In this document: one piece after another, positions 17,110-24,657 of the stretch
Layout of the letters: each line of letters starts with the position of its first letter
How positions within the stretch are numbered: position 1 is the first letter of the stretch
Assembly: GCF_014126615.1 (NCBI RefSeq)
Contig: NZ_CP059896.1
Span: 940,501-1,004,500 of the forward strand
From: Ciceribacter thiooxidans
GTDB taxonomy: Bacteria > Pseudomonadota > Alphaproteobacteria > Rhizobiales > Rhizobiaceae
Direction of reading: 5' to 3'
DNA: 64,000 nt
The notes under the pieces: generated by a model
What the model saw: only the letters and a program-made list of their open reading frames with translations
Database searches by the model: none
What the model was told of the DNA's origin: nothing
Program-made: the position numbers and the translations under genes

Positions 17110-17135
17110 GGCCTTCTCCTCTTTGTTCTGGTTTC

Positions 17136-17166
17136 GACCAATCTATTATAATCGGCGGGATTGGTC
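17136..17166. promoter_or_regulatory. TATAAT element inside an 8-base inverted repeat
   Basis: GACCAATC at 17136-17143 and GATTGGTC at 17159-17166 are perfect inverted repeats separated by 15 bases. The loop contains TATAAT on the minus strand (17150 to 17145), placed to transcribe the DUF1059 gene, and overlapping on the plus strand too. No good -35 hexamer lies 16-18 bases upstream. This is the expected geometry of a promoter controlled by a dimeric repressor or activator. Confidence 0.5.
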
Positions 17167-17217
17167 ATAGGTTCCCTCCCGCCGGTGCGACGGTCGACAG
17201 GGCTGCCGAACGGGTGG

Positions 17218-17490
17218 CTAGACCTGCTCGGGCATGGCCCAGGCGTTGAAAACCGACGGGGTTGCCTTCGGCTTCCAGCCGCGGATCAACGTTCGCGCCG
17301 TGTCCGCCGTATCGAGTGCGCTCAAATCGCTTCCCACAAGACGCAATTTAACCTGTTCCACGAAGTAGGAGTGGGGAAGGTCGACGCCGCCGGAGGCCCT
17401 GAGTTCTTCGGCGAGACGGTCGATGATGCGTTCGGCTTCGGCAGCGTTTTCGTTGTTTTTTGGAGTGGGAGTGCCAATCGAACGAGCCAT
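17218..17490 (-). CDS. conserved small protein of unknown function
   Basis: 90 residues from the ATG at 17490, which has a strong AGGAGGAG ribosome-binding site. The first part is low complexity (MARSIGTPTPKNNENAAEAE); the middle is a helix, IIDRLAEELRASGGVD, followed by YFVEQVKLRLVGSDLSALDT. No signal peptide or membrane segment. I recognise no family. The strong ribosome-binding site and typical codon use support it as real. It lies between the DUF1059 gene and hemF, all on the minus strand. Confidence 0.6.
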   Translation of the reverse strand: MARSIGTPTPKNNENAAEAERIIDRLAEELRASGGVDLPHSYFVEQVKLRLVGSDLSALDTADTARTLIRGWKPKATPSVFNAWAMPEQV

Positions 17491-17593
17491 TGCATTTCTC
17501 CTCCTGCAAACTGCCGGGGAGGATAGCATGGCATTAGGAATCACTAAACTATAAAATTCGTTAGAAGTCGTGAATTGATCGCCACGACAGTGC

Positions 17594-18508
17594 TCACGGC
17601 CAGCGCACGACTGGAGGCATCGAGGACAGGATCGACTCGACGTTTCCGCCGGTCTTCAGCCCGAAGATCGTGCCGCGGTCGTAGAGGAGATTGAACTCGA
17701 CATAGCGCCCGCGCCGGACGAGCTGTTCGTCGCGGTCGGCCTCCGTCCAGTCGTTGTTGAAGTTCGCGCGTACGATCCGCGGGTAGGCGAGATTGAACGC
17801 GCGGCCGACATCCTGCACGAAGGCGAAATCGGCAGCCCAGCCGCCCTGTTCGGGCCCCGAATGCAGCCAGTCGAAAAAGATGCCGCCGATGCCGCGCGGC
17901 TCGTTGCGGTGCTTCAGGAAGAAGTATTCGTCGCACCAGGTCTTGAAGCGCGGATAGTCCGCGACGGCGGCATGCTTGCCGCAGGTGATCTCCATCGCGC
18001 GGTGGAAAAGACGGCTGTCGGGATCCTCCTGCGTTCGCCGTCTGTCGAGCACCGGGGTGAGGTCGGCGCCGCCGCCGAACCACTGGCTGGTGGTGACCAC
18101 CATGCGCGTGTTCATGTGAACGGCGGGAACGTTCGGATTGACCGGATGGGCGATCAGCGAAATGCCGGAAGCCCAGAACCGCGGATCCTCCTCGGCACCG
18201 GGCATCTGTTTGCGGAATTCGGGCGAGAACTCGCCGTAGACGGTCGAGGTGTGGACACCGACCTTCTCGAAGACGCGGCCTTCCATCATCGACATCCGGC
18301 CGCCGCCACCCGCACCGCCTTCGCGCAGCCAGTCCTTGCCGACGAACCGCCCGGGCGGCTGGTTGGAAAGCGGTCCCGCCAGCTCCTGTTCGAGCGTTTC
18401 GAAGGAGGCGCAGATGGTGTCCCTCAGCGTCTCGAACCAGGCGCGCGCCTCGTTCTTCTTCTCTTCGATGTTCTCGGGCAATTCCCGTGGCAGGTCGGGT
18501 CTTTCCAT
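17594..18508 (-). CDS. hemF: oxygen-dependent coproporphyrinogen III oxidase
   Basis: 304 residues, close to the E. coli HemF length. The family signature is intact: [19 protein letters not shown] followed by IGGIFFDW, together with [17 protein letters not shown] and [10 protein letters not shown]. HemF decarboxylates coproporphyrinogen III to protoporphyrinogen IX in the cytoplasm using O2, so it serves aerobic haem synthesis. The ATG at 18508 (MERPDLPRE) has GAGGA upstream; longer starts add unrelated residues. It is divergent from the small conserved gene at 18673. Confidence 0.94.
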   Translation of the reverse strand: MERPDLPRELPENIEEKKNEARAWFETLRDTICASFETLEQELAGPLSNQPPGRFVGKDWLREGGAGGGGRMSMMEGRVFEKVGVHTSTVYGEFSPEFRKQMPGAEEDPRFWASGISLIAHPVNPNVPAVHMNTRMVVTTSQWFGGGADLTPVLDRRRTQEDPDSRLFHRAMEITCGKHAAVADYPRFKTWCDEYFFLKHRNEPRGIGGIFFDWLHSGPEQGGWAADFAFVQDVGRAFNLAYPRIVRANFNNDWTEADRDEQLVRRGRYVEFNLLYDRGTIFGLKTGGNVESILSSMPPVVRWP

Positions 18509-18672
18509 TCCATAAATCCTCGTCTCCGGCCGTCCTGAACGAGTCGGCCGCATCGCTCCATGGCTTAGCAGGTCGCCCGGCGGCGAGCCAGAGAGGCTCA
18601 CCGCCGTCCCCCGAATTTCGACTCGCAAACGGGCGGCTGCGCGACTACATTTCAAGGCAGGCGAGGTGTTTC

Positions 18673-18933
18673 ATGACGAAGATGCCCGGCTTGCCGCCGC
18701 TTGACGGTCTCAGGAAGGAAATCGCCAAACATCGAAGGGCCAGGTCCCGTTCCGAGACCGGGCATTTTGTTCGCGAGACCTTCTGCCTGTCGCGCGAGGA
18801 GGCGAGGGCCAAGGCCAAGGAATGGTTTGATGCCTTCCCGAAGGCCGCCTACTGGACCGAGGTCGAAAGCTGGCGACAGCTCGAGGGCGACCGGATCGAA
18901 TTCACCATGCGGCGCCTTCCCTCCGCCGACTGA
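18673..18933 (+). CDS. small conserved protein of unknown function
   Basis: 86 residues from the ATG at 18673, preceded by GCGAGG. It is rich in charged residues; the region ETFCLSREEARAKAKEWFDA is a predicted amphipathic helix and AYWTEVESWRQLEGDRIEFT ends in a strand. No signal or membrane segment. I recall similar short proteins as hypothetical genes in Rhizobiaceae but know no function. A longer upstream reading is open but runs across the hemF promoter, so the short start is preferred. The flagellin-like gene follows 143 bases later. Confidence 0.6.
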   Translation: MTKMPGLPPLDGLRKEIAKHRRARSRSETGHFVRETFCLSREEARAKAKEWFDAFPKAAYWTEVESWRQLEGDRIEFTMRRLPSAD

Positions 18934-19076
18934 CCTTTTCTGGTCCTATCCGGGGTTTTTGTTTTCCGGTGCCGGGAACCGATAAAACTTTACCGATGCG
19001 CTGAAAGTTTTCGAAAGGCCGCTTTGGCACTCTCCGGGCATCTGTCCGCAATGATTCCGGAAAGCATCACGAGAGA

Positions 19077-20030
19077 ATGAGTCTCCTGCAGCCCCTGTCC
19101 TCCGCCGCAACGTTTTCGCGCAGCGAACGTGTCGCGACATCCGCTGTCGTGCCGGCTCGCGCCGTCGCCGCACGCAAAGTCGACGTGCCTGCCGAAAACG
19201 ACGGATACTGGTCGATCACCGCAAGCCTGGGGACGAGCAGCCTTTCCCTGTCGAGCGCCGCAGATGCGACGGGGCGTGCCGCCGCGCTCACCGACATCGC
19301 CGCTCTCGGCATCGAGACGACCACCGGCATCGTCATGGACATCCGTGACCGGCTGATAGAGGCACGTTCGCCAGGCGCCGACCGCAATGCACTGAATGCG
19401 GAGATCGGCGTGCTGAAGGACCAATTGGCGGCGACCGCCGCCTCGAGCACCTATGACGGACAGAACTGGCTCCATCTCGAGGCGGGGCAGCGGCCGAAGG
19501 TGCAGTCCGTCGTCGCCTCCGTGTCGCGGTCGGGACCGGGCGAGCTTGCCGTCAATCTCGCGGATTTCGATACCGGCCGGTCCGCGGTCACCAGCAGCGA
19601 GAACGCGGCCGACGGTGTTCTCACACGCGCCCATGCCGGGCTGACCCGCAGCGGCGGGGGCTACGCCTACTTCTTGCTCGACACCAATGCCGCCGTTCCG
19701 CCGTCCTCTCCCGCACGCGAGGTCGCTCTCGCCGACAGTACGAGTTCGACGGAGCTCGAAGGAATGATTGCTGCGGTCGACAGCATGCTGACTGGTCTCT
19801 ACGAGGCCGGCGCCTCGCTCGGGGTCATGCGCAAGGGCATCGCCGACGATGACGGCTTCCTCGACAGCATCCCGGAGATGACCGAAACCACCGTCGGCGA
19901 ACGCATCGAAACGGGTATGACCGGTGGCGAGGCCTTGCGTGCGGCGCTGCAGGTCCGCGACCAGCTTCAGTCAGCCGGCCTCAATATCGCGAACGGCGAC
20001 ATGCGGGCGCTTTCCGATCTGTTCCGCTGA
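19077..20030 (+). CDS. orphan divergent flagellin-like protein
   Basis: 317 residues. Homology to rhizobial flagellins is visible at both ends of the D1 region: ENDGYWSITASL matches the flagellin SDNAAYWSIATTM, IRDRLIEARSPGADRNALN and STYDGQNWLH match the D1 helix and the SFSGENWL turn, and the C-terminus LNIANGDMRALSDLFR matches LSIANSDSQNVLSLFR. The first 40 residues, where flagellins carry the D0 helix and export signal, are instead Ala/Arg/Pro-rich and unrelated. No other flagellar gene is in the window. It may be a decaying paralogue or a repurposed, non-polymerising flagellin relative. The ribosome-binding site is weak. Confidence 0.72.
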   Translation: MSLLQPLSSAATFSRSERVATSAVVPARAVAARKVDVPAENDGYWSITASLGTSSLSLSSAADATGRAAALTDIAALGIETTTGIVMDIRDRLIEARSPGADRNALNAEIGVLKDQLAATAASSTYDGQNWLHLEAGQRPKVQSVVASVSRSGPGELAVNLADFDTGRSAVTSSENAADGVLTRAHAGLTRSGGGYAYFLLDTNAAVPPSSPAREVALADSTSSTELEGMIAAVDSMLTGLYEAGASLGVMRKGIADDDGFLDSIPEMTETTVGERIETGMTGGEALRAALQVRDQLQSAGLNIANGDMRALSDLFR

Positions 20031-20067
20031 CTCCTTCTCTTCGTCCGTGCGGTGGCGGGCGCCCGCC

Positions 20068-21204
20068 TCAGTGGATGGAATCCTTCCTGGGAGTCTTGCG
20101 CCTCGTGGCGGGTTTGCGTGCAGCCGCCGCCGGAGCGCTTCCTGGCACAGTCGGGACTACTTCGTCCTTCGCGGTGTCGGCGGTTTCCGCGACCGGGACG
20201 TCTTCTGCAAGAGGCTCGATGTCCACCGGTGCCGGCGTGGCGGTCTCGATGACGGCGGGCAGGCTCTTCCCGACGATCTCCTGCAATATTTTCGTGACGT
20301 GCAGCGAACCCGGCAGGTCGGTGTTCGTCGAATGTCCGGCGAGCGGCACGCGGATATCGGTGTCGATCTGCGGCCGCGAATTGACTTCGCCGTACCAGTC
20401 CAGCTCGCCGACCACGTCGATGACGTCGGTGAACTCCGGCGGCATGACGATCCGTCCGCCGAAGGTCACGATGCGCAGTCCCTCGGCAAGCGTGCGGAGG
20501 CGCTGGCGGTTTGACCGCCGCAGCGCGTAGAGCGCTTCGGAGAGCGCCCGGTTGCCGCTCGAATGGGCCGCCAGCATATGGAAGGAAAGACGCGGATCGC
20601 CGAGCAGTTCCGCGGCCGTGTCCGCGTCGAGGCAGGAGCGGCGCTCGGGCTCCGGCTTCAGGTTGCGCTGCTGATAGGCGCCGAGCTGCGGGCGACCGAC
20701 CGCATCGTCCAGCGTTTCCATCTGGCTGCGGAAATGCCCGAGCCAGCCGAACAAAAAGCCGCCGCCCATCGTCTCCATGACGACGTCGCCGAGGCCATAG
20801 CCCGAAACGATCGCCGCCACAGGCGCGCCGACGGCATCCGCGACATTGCGGGCGAAGGCCGCCGCACCGATGGCCGAACCGCCGACGCCGGCGATCGCCA
20901 GCACATGGACGTCCTTGCCGCCGCGCAGCAGGTATTCGTCAACGCTGTCGCAGAGGGTCAGCATGCCGGCGCCGGTCGGCGGCACGATCATGATCAGCCC
21001 CTCGGCGGTGATGGAGTCGCTGATATAGAAGACTTCCTCGGACGACAGCGCCTTGACGTCATAGAAGAGAGCGTCGAGACCGGTGTTGCGCGTTCTCAGC
21101 GCCTCCAGCGTCACGTTACGGAAGGGCCGGTGTTGGAGTCTTTCGGGAAAGCTCAGGCTGCGGGCGAACTGCGTCAAGCCCAGGGTGAATGCCGTATCGA
21201 ACAT
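20068..21204 (-). CDS. alpha/beta-hydrolase-like protein with Pro/Ala-rich tail, function unknown
   Basis: 378 residues from the ATG at 21204, with GAGGTGG upstream. The N-terminal 270 residues alternate strands and helices; AIAGVGGSAIGAAAF and IVSGYGLGDVVMETMGGGF occupy the places of a hydrolase oxyanion loop and nucleophile elbow, but the elbow serine position is glycine (GYGLG). A second elbow-like AAHSSGN follows later. The last 80 residues are low complexity and end in the basic cluster RKPATRRKTPRK. No signal peptide. I do not recognise a characterised relative; it could be an inactive hydrolase fold. Confidence 0.6.
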   Translation of the reverse strand: MFDTAFTLGLTQFARSLSFPERLQHRPFRNVTLEALRTRNTGLDALFYDVKALSSEEVFYISDSITAEGLIMIVPPTGAGMLTLCDSVDEYLLRGGKDVHVLAIAGVGGSAIGAAAFARNVADAVGAPVAAIVSGYGLGDVVMETMGGGFLFGWLGHFRSQMETLDDAVGRPQLGAYQQRNLKPEPERRSCLDADTAAELLGDPRLSFHMLAAHSSGNRALSEALYALRRSNRQRLRTLAEGLRIVTFGGRIVMPPEFTDVIDVVGELDWYGEVNSRPQIDTDIRVPLAGHSTNTDLPGSLHVTKILQEIVGKSLPAVIETATPAPVDIEPLAEDVPVAETADTAKDEVVPTVPGSAPAAAARKPATRRKTPRKDSIH

Positions 21205-21285
21205 AAGGCCACCTCGTCGTTCTTTCGCGCTGCAGCATGACACAATGGCCGGACTTCGCCAAGCGCGTGTTTGCCGCAGCCGTCT

Positions 21286-21750
21286 TCAACTTTCGAGCAG
21301 ATGCGGCCCGCCGCCCTTTTCGGCCAGCGTGTCCATCGGATTTCGGAGCGGACAGTCGCTCATCGAAAGGCAACCGCAGCCGATGCAGCCGGTCAGGTGG
21401 TCCCTGAGCGACTGCAGCTGATCGATCCGCCGTTCGAGCGCGTCGCGCCAGCGTTCGGAAAGCTGCCTCCAGTCCTCGGCCGTCAGCGGCCGGTCGTGCG
21501 GCAGCACGGAGAGCGCCTCGCCGATCTCGGCAAGAGGGATACCGGTTTTCTGTGCAACCTTTATGACGGCGACGCGCCGGAGCACCGAACGCGGATAGCG
21601 GCGTTGATTGCCGCGATTGCGGTTGCTGTGGATCAGACCCTTGGCCTCGTAGAAATGCAGCGTCGATACGGCAACGCCGCTGCGCTCGGCGACCTCGCCG
21701 ACGCTCAGTTCGCGGCGGGGCATTTCGGAACCGGATTTCTTCGCACCCAT
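21286..21750 (-). CDS. soxR: redox-sensitive transcriptional activator SoxR
   Basis: 154 residues. The N-terminus is a MerR-type winged helix ([20 protein letters not shown]), followed by a dimerisation helix and the [2Fe-2S] motif [12 protein letters not shown] with the four cysteines spaced C-x2-C-x-C-x5-C, which defines SoxR. Oxidation by redox-cycling compounds switches it from repressor to activator by untwisting a promoter with an overlong spacer. A perfect-arm SoxR operator abuts the start codon, and the half-site GAGG at 5 bases from the ATG also serves as the Shine-Dalgarno, so the gene is probably autoregulated. It follows trmL on the same strand. Confidence 0.93.
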   Translation of the reverse strand: MGAKKSGSEMPRRELSVGEVAERSGVAVSTLHFYEAKGLIHSNRNRGNQRRYPRSVLRRVAVIKVAQKTGIPLAEIGEALSVLPHDRPLTAEDWRQLSERWRDALERRIDQLQSLRDHLTGCIGCGCLSMSDCPLRNPMDTLAEKGGGPHLLES

Positions 21751-21751
21751 G

Positions 21752-21782
21752 TTGACCTCAATATTGGTTGAGGTCTTATACG
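21752..21782 (+). promoter_or_regulatory. SoxR operator within a 19-base-spacer promoter
   Basis: CCTCAATATTGGTTGAGG at 21756-21773 has perfect 6-base arms and matches the enterobacterial SoxR box arms. On the plus strand it sits between TTGACC (21752-21757) and TATACG (21777-21782), exactly 19 bases apart, the spacing characteristic of SoxR/MerR-activated promoters. That promoter points right, away from soxR, and would read antisense into trmL. For leftward soxR transcription, TTGACC at 21787-21782 (minus strand) with a weak -10 overlapping the box is a candidate, which would make the box repress or tune soxR. Confidence 0.8.
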
Positions 21783-21829
21783 GTCAAACATGCGCCTTTC
21801 CAAGTGGCGGCAGAGATGCCGGTTCGCAG

Positions 21830-22297
21830 TCAGCTTTGCGCGAACCTGGTCTGCCGCAGGGCCTCGCCGGCGATCATCGCCGCCGACATGGCGACGTTGA
21901 TCGAGCGTTGGCCCGGCACCATCGGGATGATGACGCGCGCCTCGGCGGCGTCATGGACGAGTTCGGGAACGCCGGCGCTTTCCCGGCCGAGGAGCAGGAT
22001 GTCGTCGGAGCGGAAGGCAAAGTCAGTATAGGGCGTGGCGGCCCTGGTCGATGCGAGGACCAGCCGGCGGCCGGTCGTCGCCCGCCATGCCTCGAAGCGT
22101 TCCCAGTTGACGTGACGGGCGAGCGAGACCGAGTTGAGGTAGTCCATGCCGGCGCGTTTCAGGTTGCGGTCGGAGATGTCGAAGCCCGCCGGTTCGATGA
22201 TGTCGACGCCGAGGCCGAGGCAGGCGGCGAGGCGAAGGATGGTGCCGGTGTTGCCGGGAATGTCCGGCTGGTAGAGGGCGATGCGCAGAAAGGTCAT
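21830..22297 (-). CDS. trmL: tRNA (cytidine(34)-2'-O)-methyltransferase
   Basis: 155 residues, a minimal SPOUT methyltransferase. The family's N-terminal LYQPDIPGNTGTILRLAACL and the C-terminal trefoil-knot segments LLLGRESAGVPELVHDAAE, IPMVPGQRSINVAMSAAMI are present. TrmL methylates the ribose of the wobble base in tRNA-Leu isoacceptors. AAGGATG precedes the ATG. It lies upstream of soxR on the same strand, with 79 bases between. Confidence 0.92.
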   Translation of the reverse strand: MTFLRIALYQPDIPGNTGTILRLAACLGLGVDIIEPAGFDISDRNLKRAGMDYLNSVSLARHVNWERFEAWRATTGRRLVLASTRAATPYTDFAFRSDDILLLGRESAGVPELVHDAAEARVIIPMVPGQRSINVAMSAAMIAGEALRQTRFAQS

Positions 22298-22411
22298 GGC
22301 GACATCCTTAGGGCAGGTGGAACCGCAAGCTCAAGTGCCGGTTCGGAGGACCGGCGATCTGTGGTCAACGGGCAACACCGCCGCGGCGATGCATGCAGAA
22401 GGAGCAGATTG

Positions 22412-22561
22412 ATGCTTTTCAATTCAGCGGGAGACGGCTACGTTTCGCATCTCTTCAACACGCAGCAGGGAGGCCTTGATGATATCCACTGGCGTTATTT
22501 GCCTCCCGGTCCCGGACATGCATCCGACGGCGTGGTAGCGATCAGCTCGCTCCTTTTCTGA
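22412..22561 (+). CDS. candidate 49-residue small protein
   Basis: In the 384 gene-free bases between trmL and the first ABC exporter (22298-22681) a short frame opens at ATG 22412 with AAGGAG 8 bases upstream. It reads MLFNSAGDGYVSHLFNTQQG and ends VVAISSLLF. No signal or membrane segment; composition is unremarkable. It may be a leader or small protein preceding the exporter genes, or chance. The rest of the gap shows no terminator or recognisable regulatory site to me. Confidence 0.3.
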   Translation: MLFNSAGDGYVSHLFNTQQGGLDDIHWRYLPPGPGHASDGVVAISSLLF

Positions 22562-22681
22562 TTTTCCGTTTTGTTCAAGGCGCAGTCCCGATGGTTTGCG
22601 CCGTCCGTTCAAACCCCTGATTCCGTTCGTTGCGGCATATGCCGCCCGGTGTCGACAGGGGCAAGACGACTGGAGATATTC

Positions 22682-24541
22682 ATGTTTGGCTGGTTCGAAC
22701 AGCGACTCAATCCCTATCCGGCGGGCGTTCCGGCCCTGCCGCCGAAGGGGCTCTTCCGCTTCTGCTGGTACTATTCAAAGCCCGCGGCCCCGTGGCTCCT
22801 CGGCGTGGCCATCTGTACGGCACTGATCGCCGTCGGCGAGGTGACGCTCTTCCGCTTCCTCGGCGACATCGTCGACTGGCTTTCCAAGGCCGATCGCGAG
22901 ACCTTCCTGCAATCGGAGGCCCCGCGGCTCCTCGGCATGGCGCTCGTCGTCCTCGTCGGGCTGCCGCTCGTCGTGGCGATCGACTCGTTCATCATGCACC
23001 AGGTGCTACTCGGCAACATGCCGATGATCGCGCGCTGGCAGATGCACCGCTTCCTGCTCCGGCACTCGATGACGTTCTTTGCCAACGAGTTCGCCGGGCG
23101 CGTGGCGACCAAGGTCATGCAGACCTCGCTCGCGGTCCGCGAAGGGGTGATGAAGGTGCTCGACGTCTTCGTCTACGTCGTCACCTATTTCATCTCGATG
23201 ATCGTGATCGTCGCCACGTCCGATCTGAGGCTTGTCGCGCCGCTCGTCGTCTGGGTGGTCGTCTACGTGTCTATCGTCAGCTATTTCGTTCCTCGGCTGC
23301 GGAAGGTATCGGCCGACCAGGCGGATGCGCGCTCGATGATGACGGGCCGGATCGTCGACAGCTACACCAACATCGCGACGGTGAAGCTGTTCTCCCACGC
23401 AGGACGCGAGGAAGACTATGCCCGCAACGGCATGGACGAGTTCCTCGTCACCGTGCACCGGCAGATGCGGATGGTGACGCTCTTCCACGTGTTCGTCTAC
23501 ATCAACAACTGTATCGCGCTCTTCGCCGTAGGGTCGCTGTCGATCTCCTTCTGGCTGGGCGGCTCGATCTCGGTCGGCGCCATCGCCATCGCCATCGGCC
23601 TTGCCATGCGCATCAACGGCATGTCGCAATGGATCATGTGGGAGGTCTCGGCGCTCTTCGAGAACATCGGCACGGTCTATGACGGCATGAAAATGATGAC
23701 GAAGGCGCACGACGTCGTCGATGCACCCGGCGCCAAGGCGTTGACGGTGGAGAAGGGCGAGATCGTCTACGATCACGTCCGCTTCCACTACGGCAAGGCG
23801 CAGGGCGTCATCGAGGACTTTTCGCTGGTTGTGAACCCGGGCGAGAAGGTCGGTCTGGTCGGCCGCTCCGGCGCCGGCAAGACGACGTTGATGAACCTGC
23901 TCTTGCGCTTCTACGATCTCGAGAAGGGAAAGATCGTGATCGACGGCCAGGATATCGCGAACGTGTCGCAGGACAGCCTGCGGTCGATGATCGGCGTCGT
24001 CACCCAGGACACTTCGCTCCTGCACCGTTCGATCCGTGACAACATCGGCTACGGCCGTCCGCAGGCGAGCGATGCCGAGGTGATCGAAGCGGCGAAGCGG
24101 GCGAATGCCTGGGAGTTCATCGAAGGGCTCGTCGACTACAAGGGCCGCATCGGCCTCGATGCCCAGGTCGGCGAACGTGGCGTCAAGCTTTCCGGCGGCC
24201 AGCGGCAGCGCATCGCGATCGCCCGGGTGTTCCTCAAGAACGCCCCGATCCTGGTGCTCGACGAGGCGACCTCGGCGCTCGACTCGGAGGTCGAGGCGGC
24301 GATCCAGGAAAGCCTGTTCTCGCTGATGGAGGGCAAGACGGTGATCGCGATTGCCCACCGGCTCTCGACGCTGACGCAAATGGACCGGCTGATCGTGCTC
24401 GACAAGGGCCGGATCATCGAGACAGGCACCCATAGTGAACTGGTGTCGCTCGGCGGCATCTATTCCGACCTCTGGAGCCGCCAGTCGGGCGGCTTCCTCG
24501 CCGATCGCGACCTCGAGGAGACGGAGCAGGCGGCGGAGTAA
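22682..24541 (+). CDS. ABC exporter half-transporter 1 (ATPase-permease fusion)
   Basis: 619 residues from the ATG at 22682 with GGAG upstream. An N-terminal six-helix membrane domain (about residues 30-330) precedes a nucleotide-binding domain with Walker A GRSGAGKTTL, signature LSGGQRQRIAIAR, Walker B ILVLDEATSALD and the switch histidine in AIAHRLSTL. All ATPase residues are intact. It resembles lipid/multidrug half-exporters of the MsbA/MdlB type. The next gene encodes a clear relative, so the two probably form a heterodimer in the inner membrane. Substrate unknown. Confidence 0.9.
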   Translation: MFGWFEQRLNPYPAGVPALPPKGLFRFCWYYSKPAAPWLLGVAICTALIAVGEVTLFRFLGDIVDWLSKADRETFLQSEAPRLLGMALVVLVGLPLVVAIDSFIMHQVLLGNMPMIARWQMHRFLLRHSMTFFANEFAGRVATKVMQTSLAVREGVMKVLDVFVYVVTYFISMIVIVATSDLRLVAPLVVWVVVYVSIVSYFVPRLRKVSADQADARSMMTGRIVDSYTNIATVKLFSHAGREEDYARNGMDEFLVTVHRQMRMVTLFHVFVYINNCIALFAVGSLSISFWLGGSISVGAIAIAIGLAMRINGMSQWIMWEVSALFENIGTVYDGMKMMTKAHDVVDAPGAKALTVEKGEIVYDHVRFHYGKAQGVIEDFSLVVNPGEKVGLVGRSGAGKTTLMNLLLRFYDLEKGKIVIDGQDIANVSQDSLRSMIGVVTQDTSLLHRSIRDNIGYGRPQASDAEVIEAAKRANAWEFIEGLVDYKGRIGLDAQVGERGVKLSGGQRQRIAIARVFLKNAPILVLDEATSALDSEVEAAIQESLFSLMEGKTVIAIAHRLSTLTQMDRLIVLDKGRIIETGTHSELVSLGGIYSDLWSRQSGGFLADRDLEETEQAAE

Positions 24542-24657
24542 TTCTGCCGCCTGCAAAGACGACGGGCTCATGCCTCCCGGCTGCTGCTGCCGCATCCATT
24601 CGTGGTGCGGCGGCAGCCGTCCTTTCCGCCGGCCGGGAATCCGCCTATATCCCTTCC

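Noticed and set aside
19044..19062. Sigma-54-like TGGCAC element upstream of the flagellin-like gene
   Set aside because: The -12 part lacks TTGC at the required spacing (GGGCA instead), so it fails the consensus.
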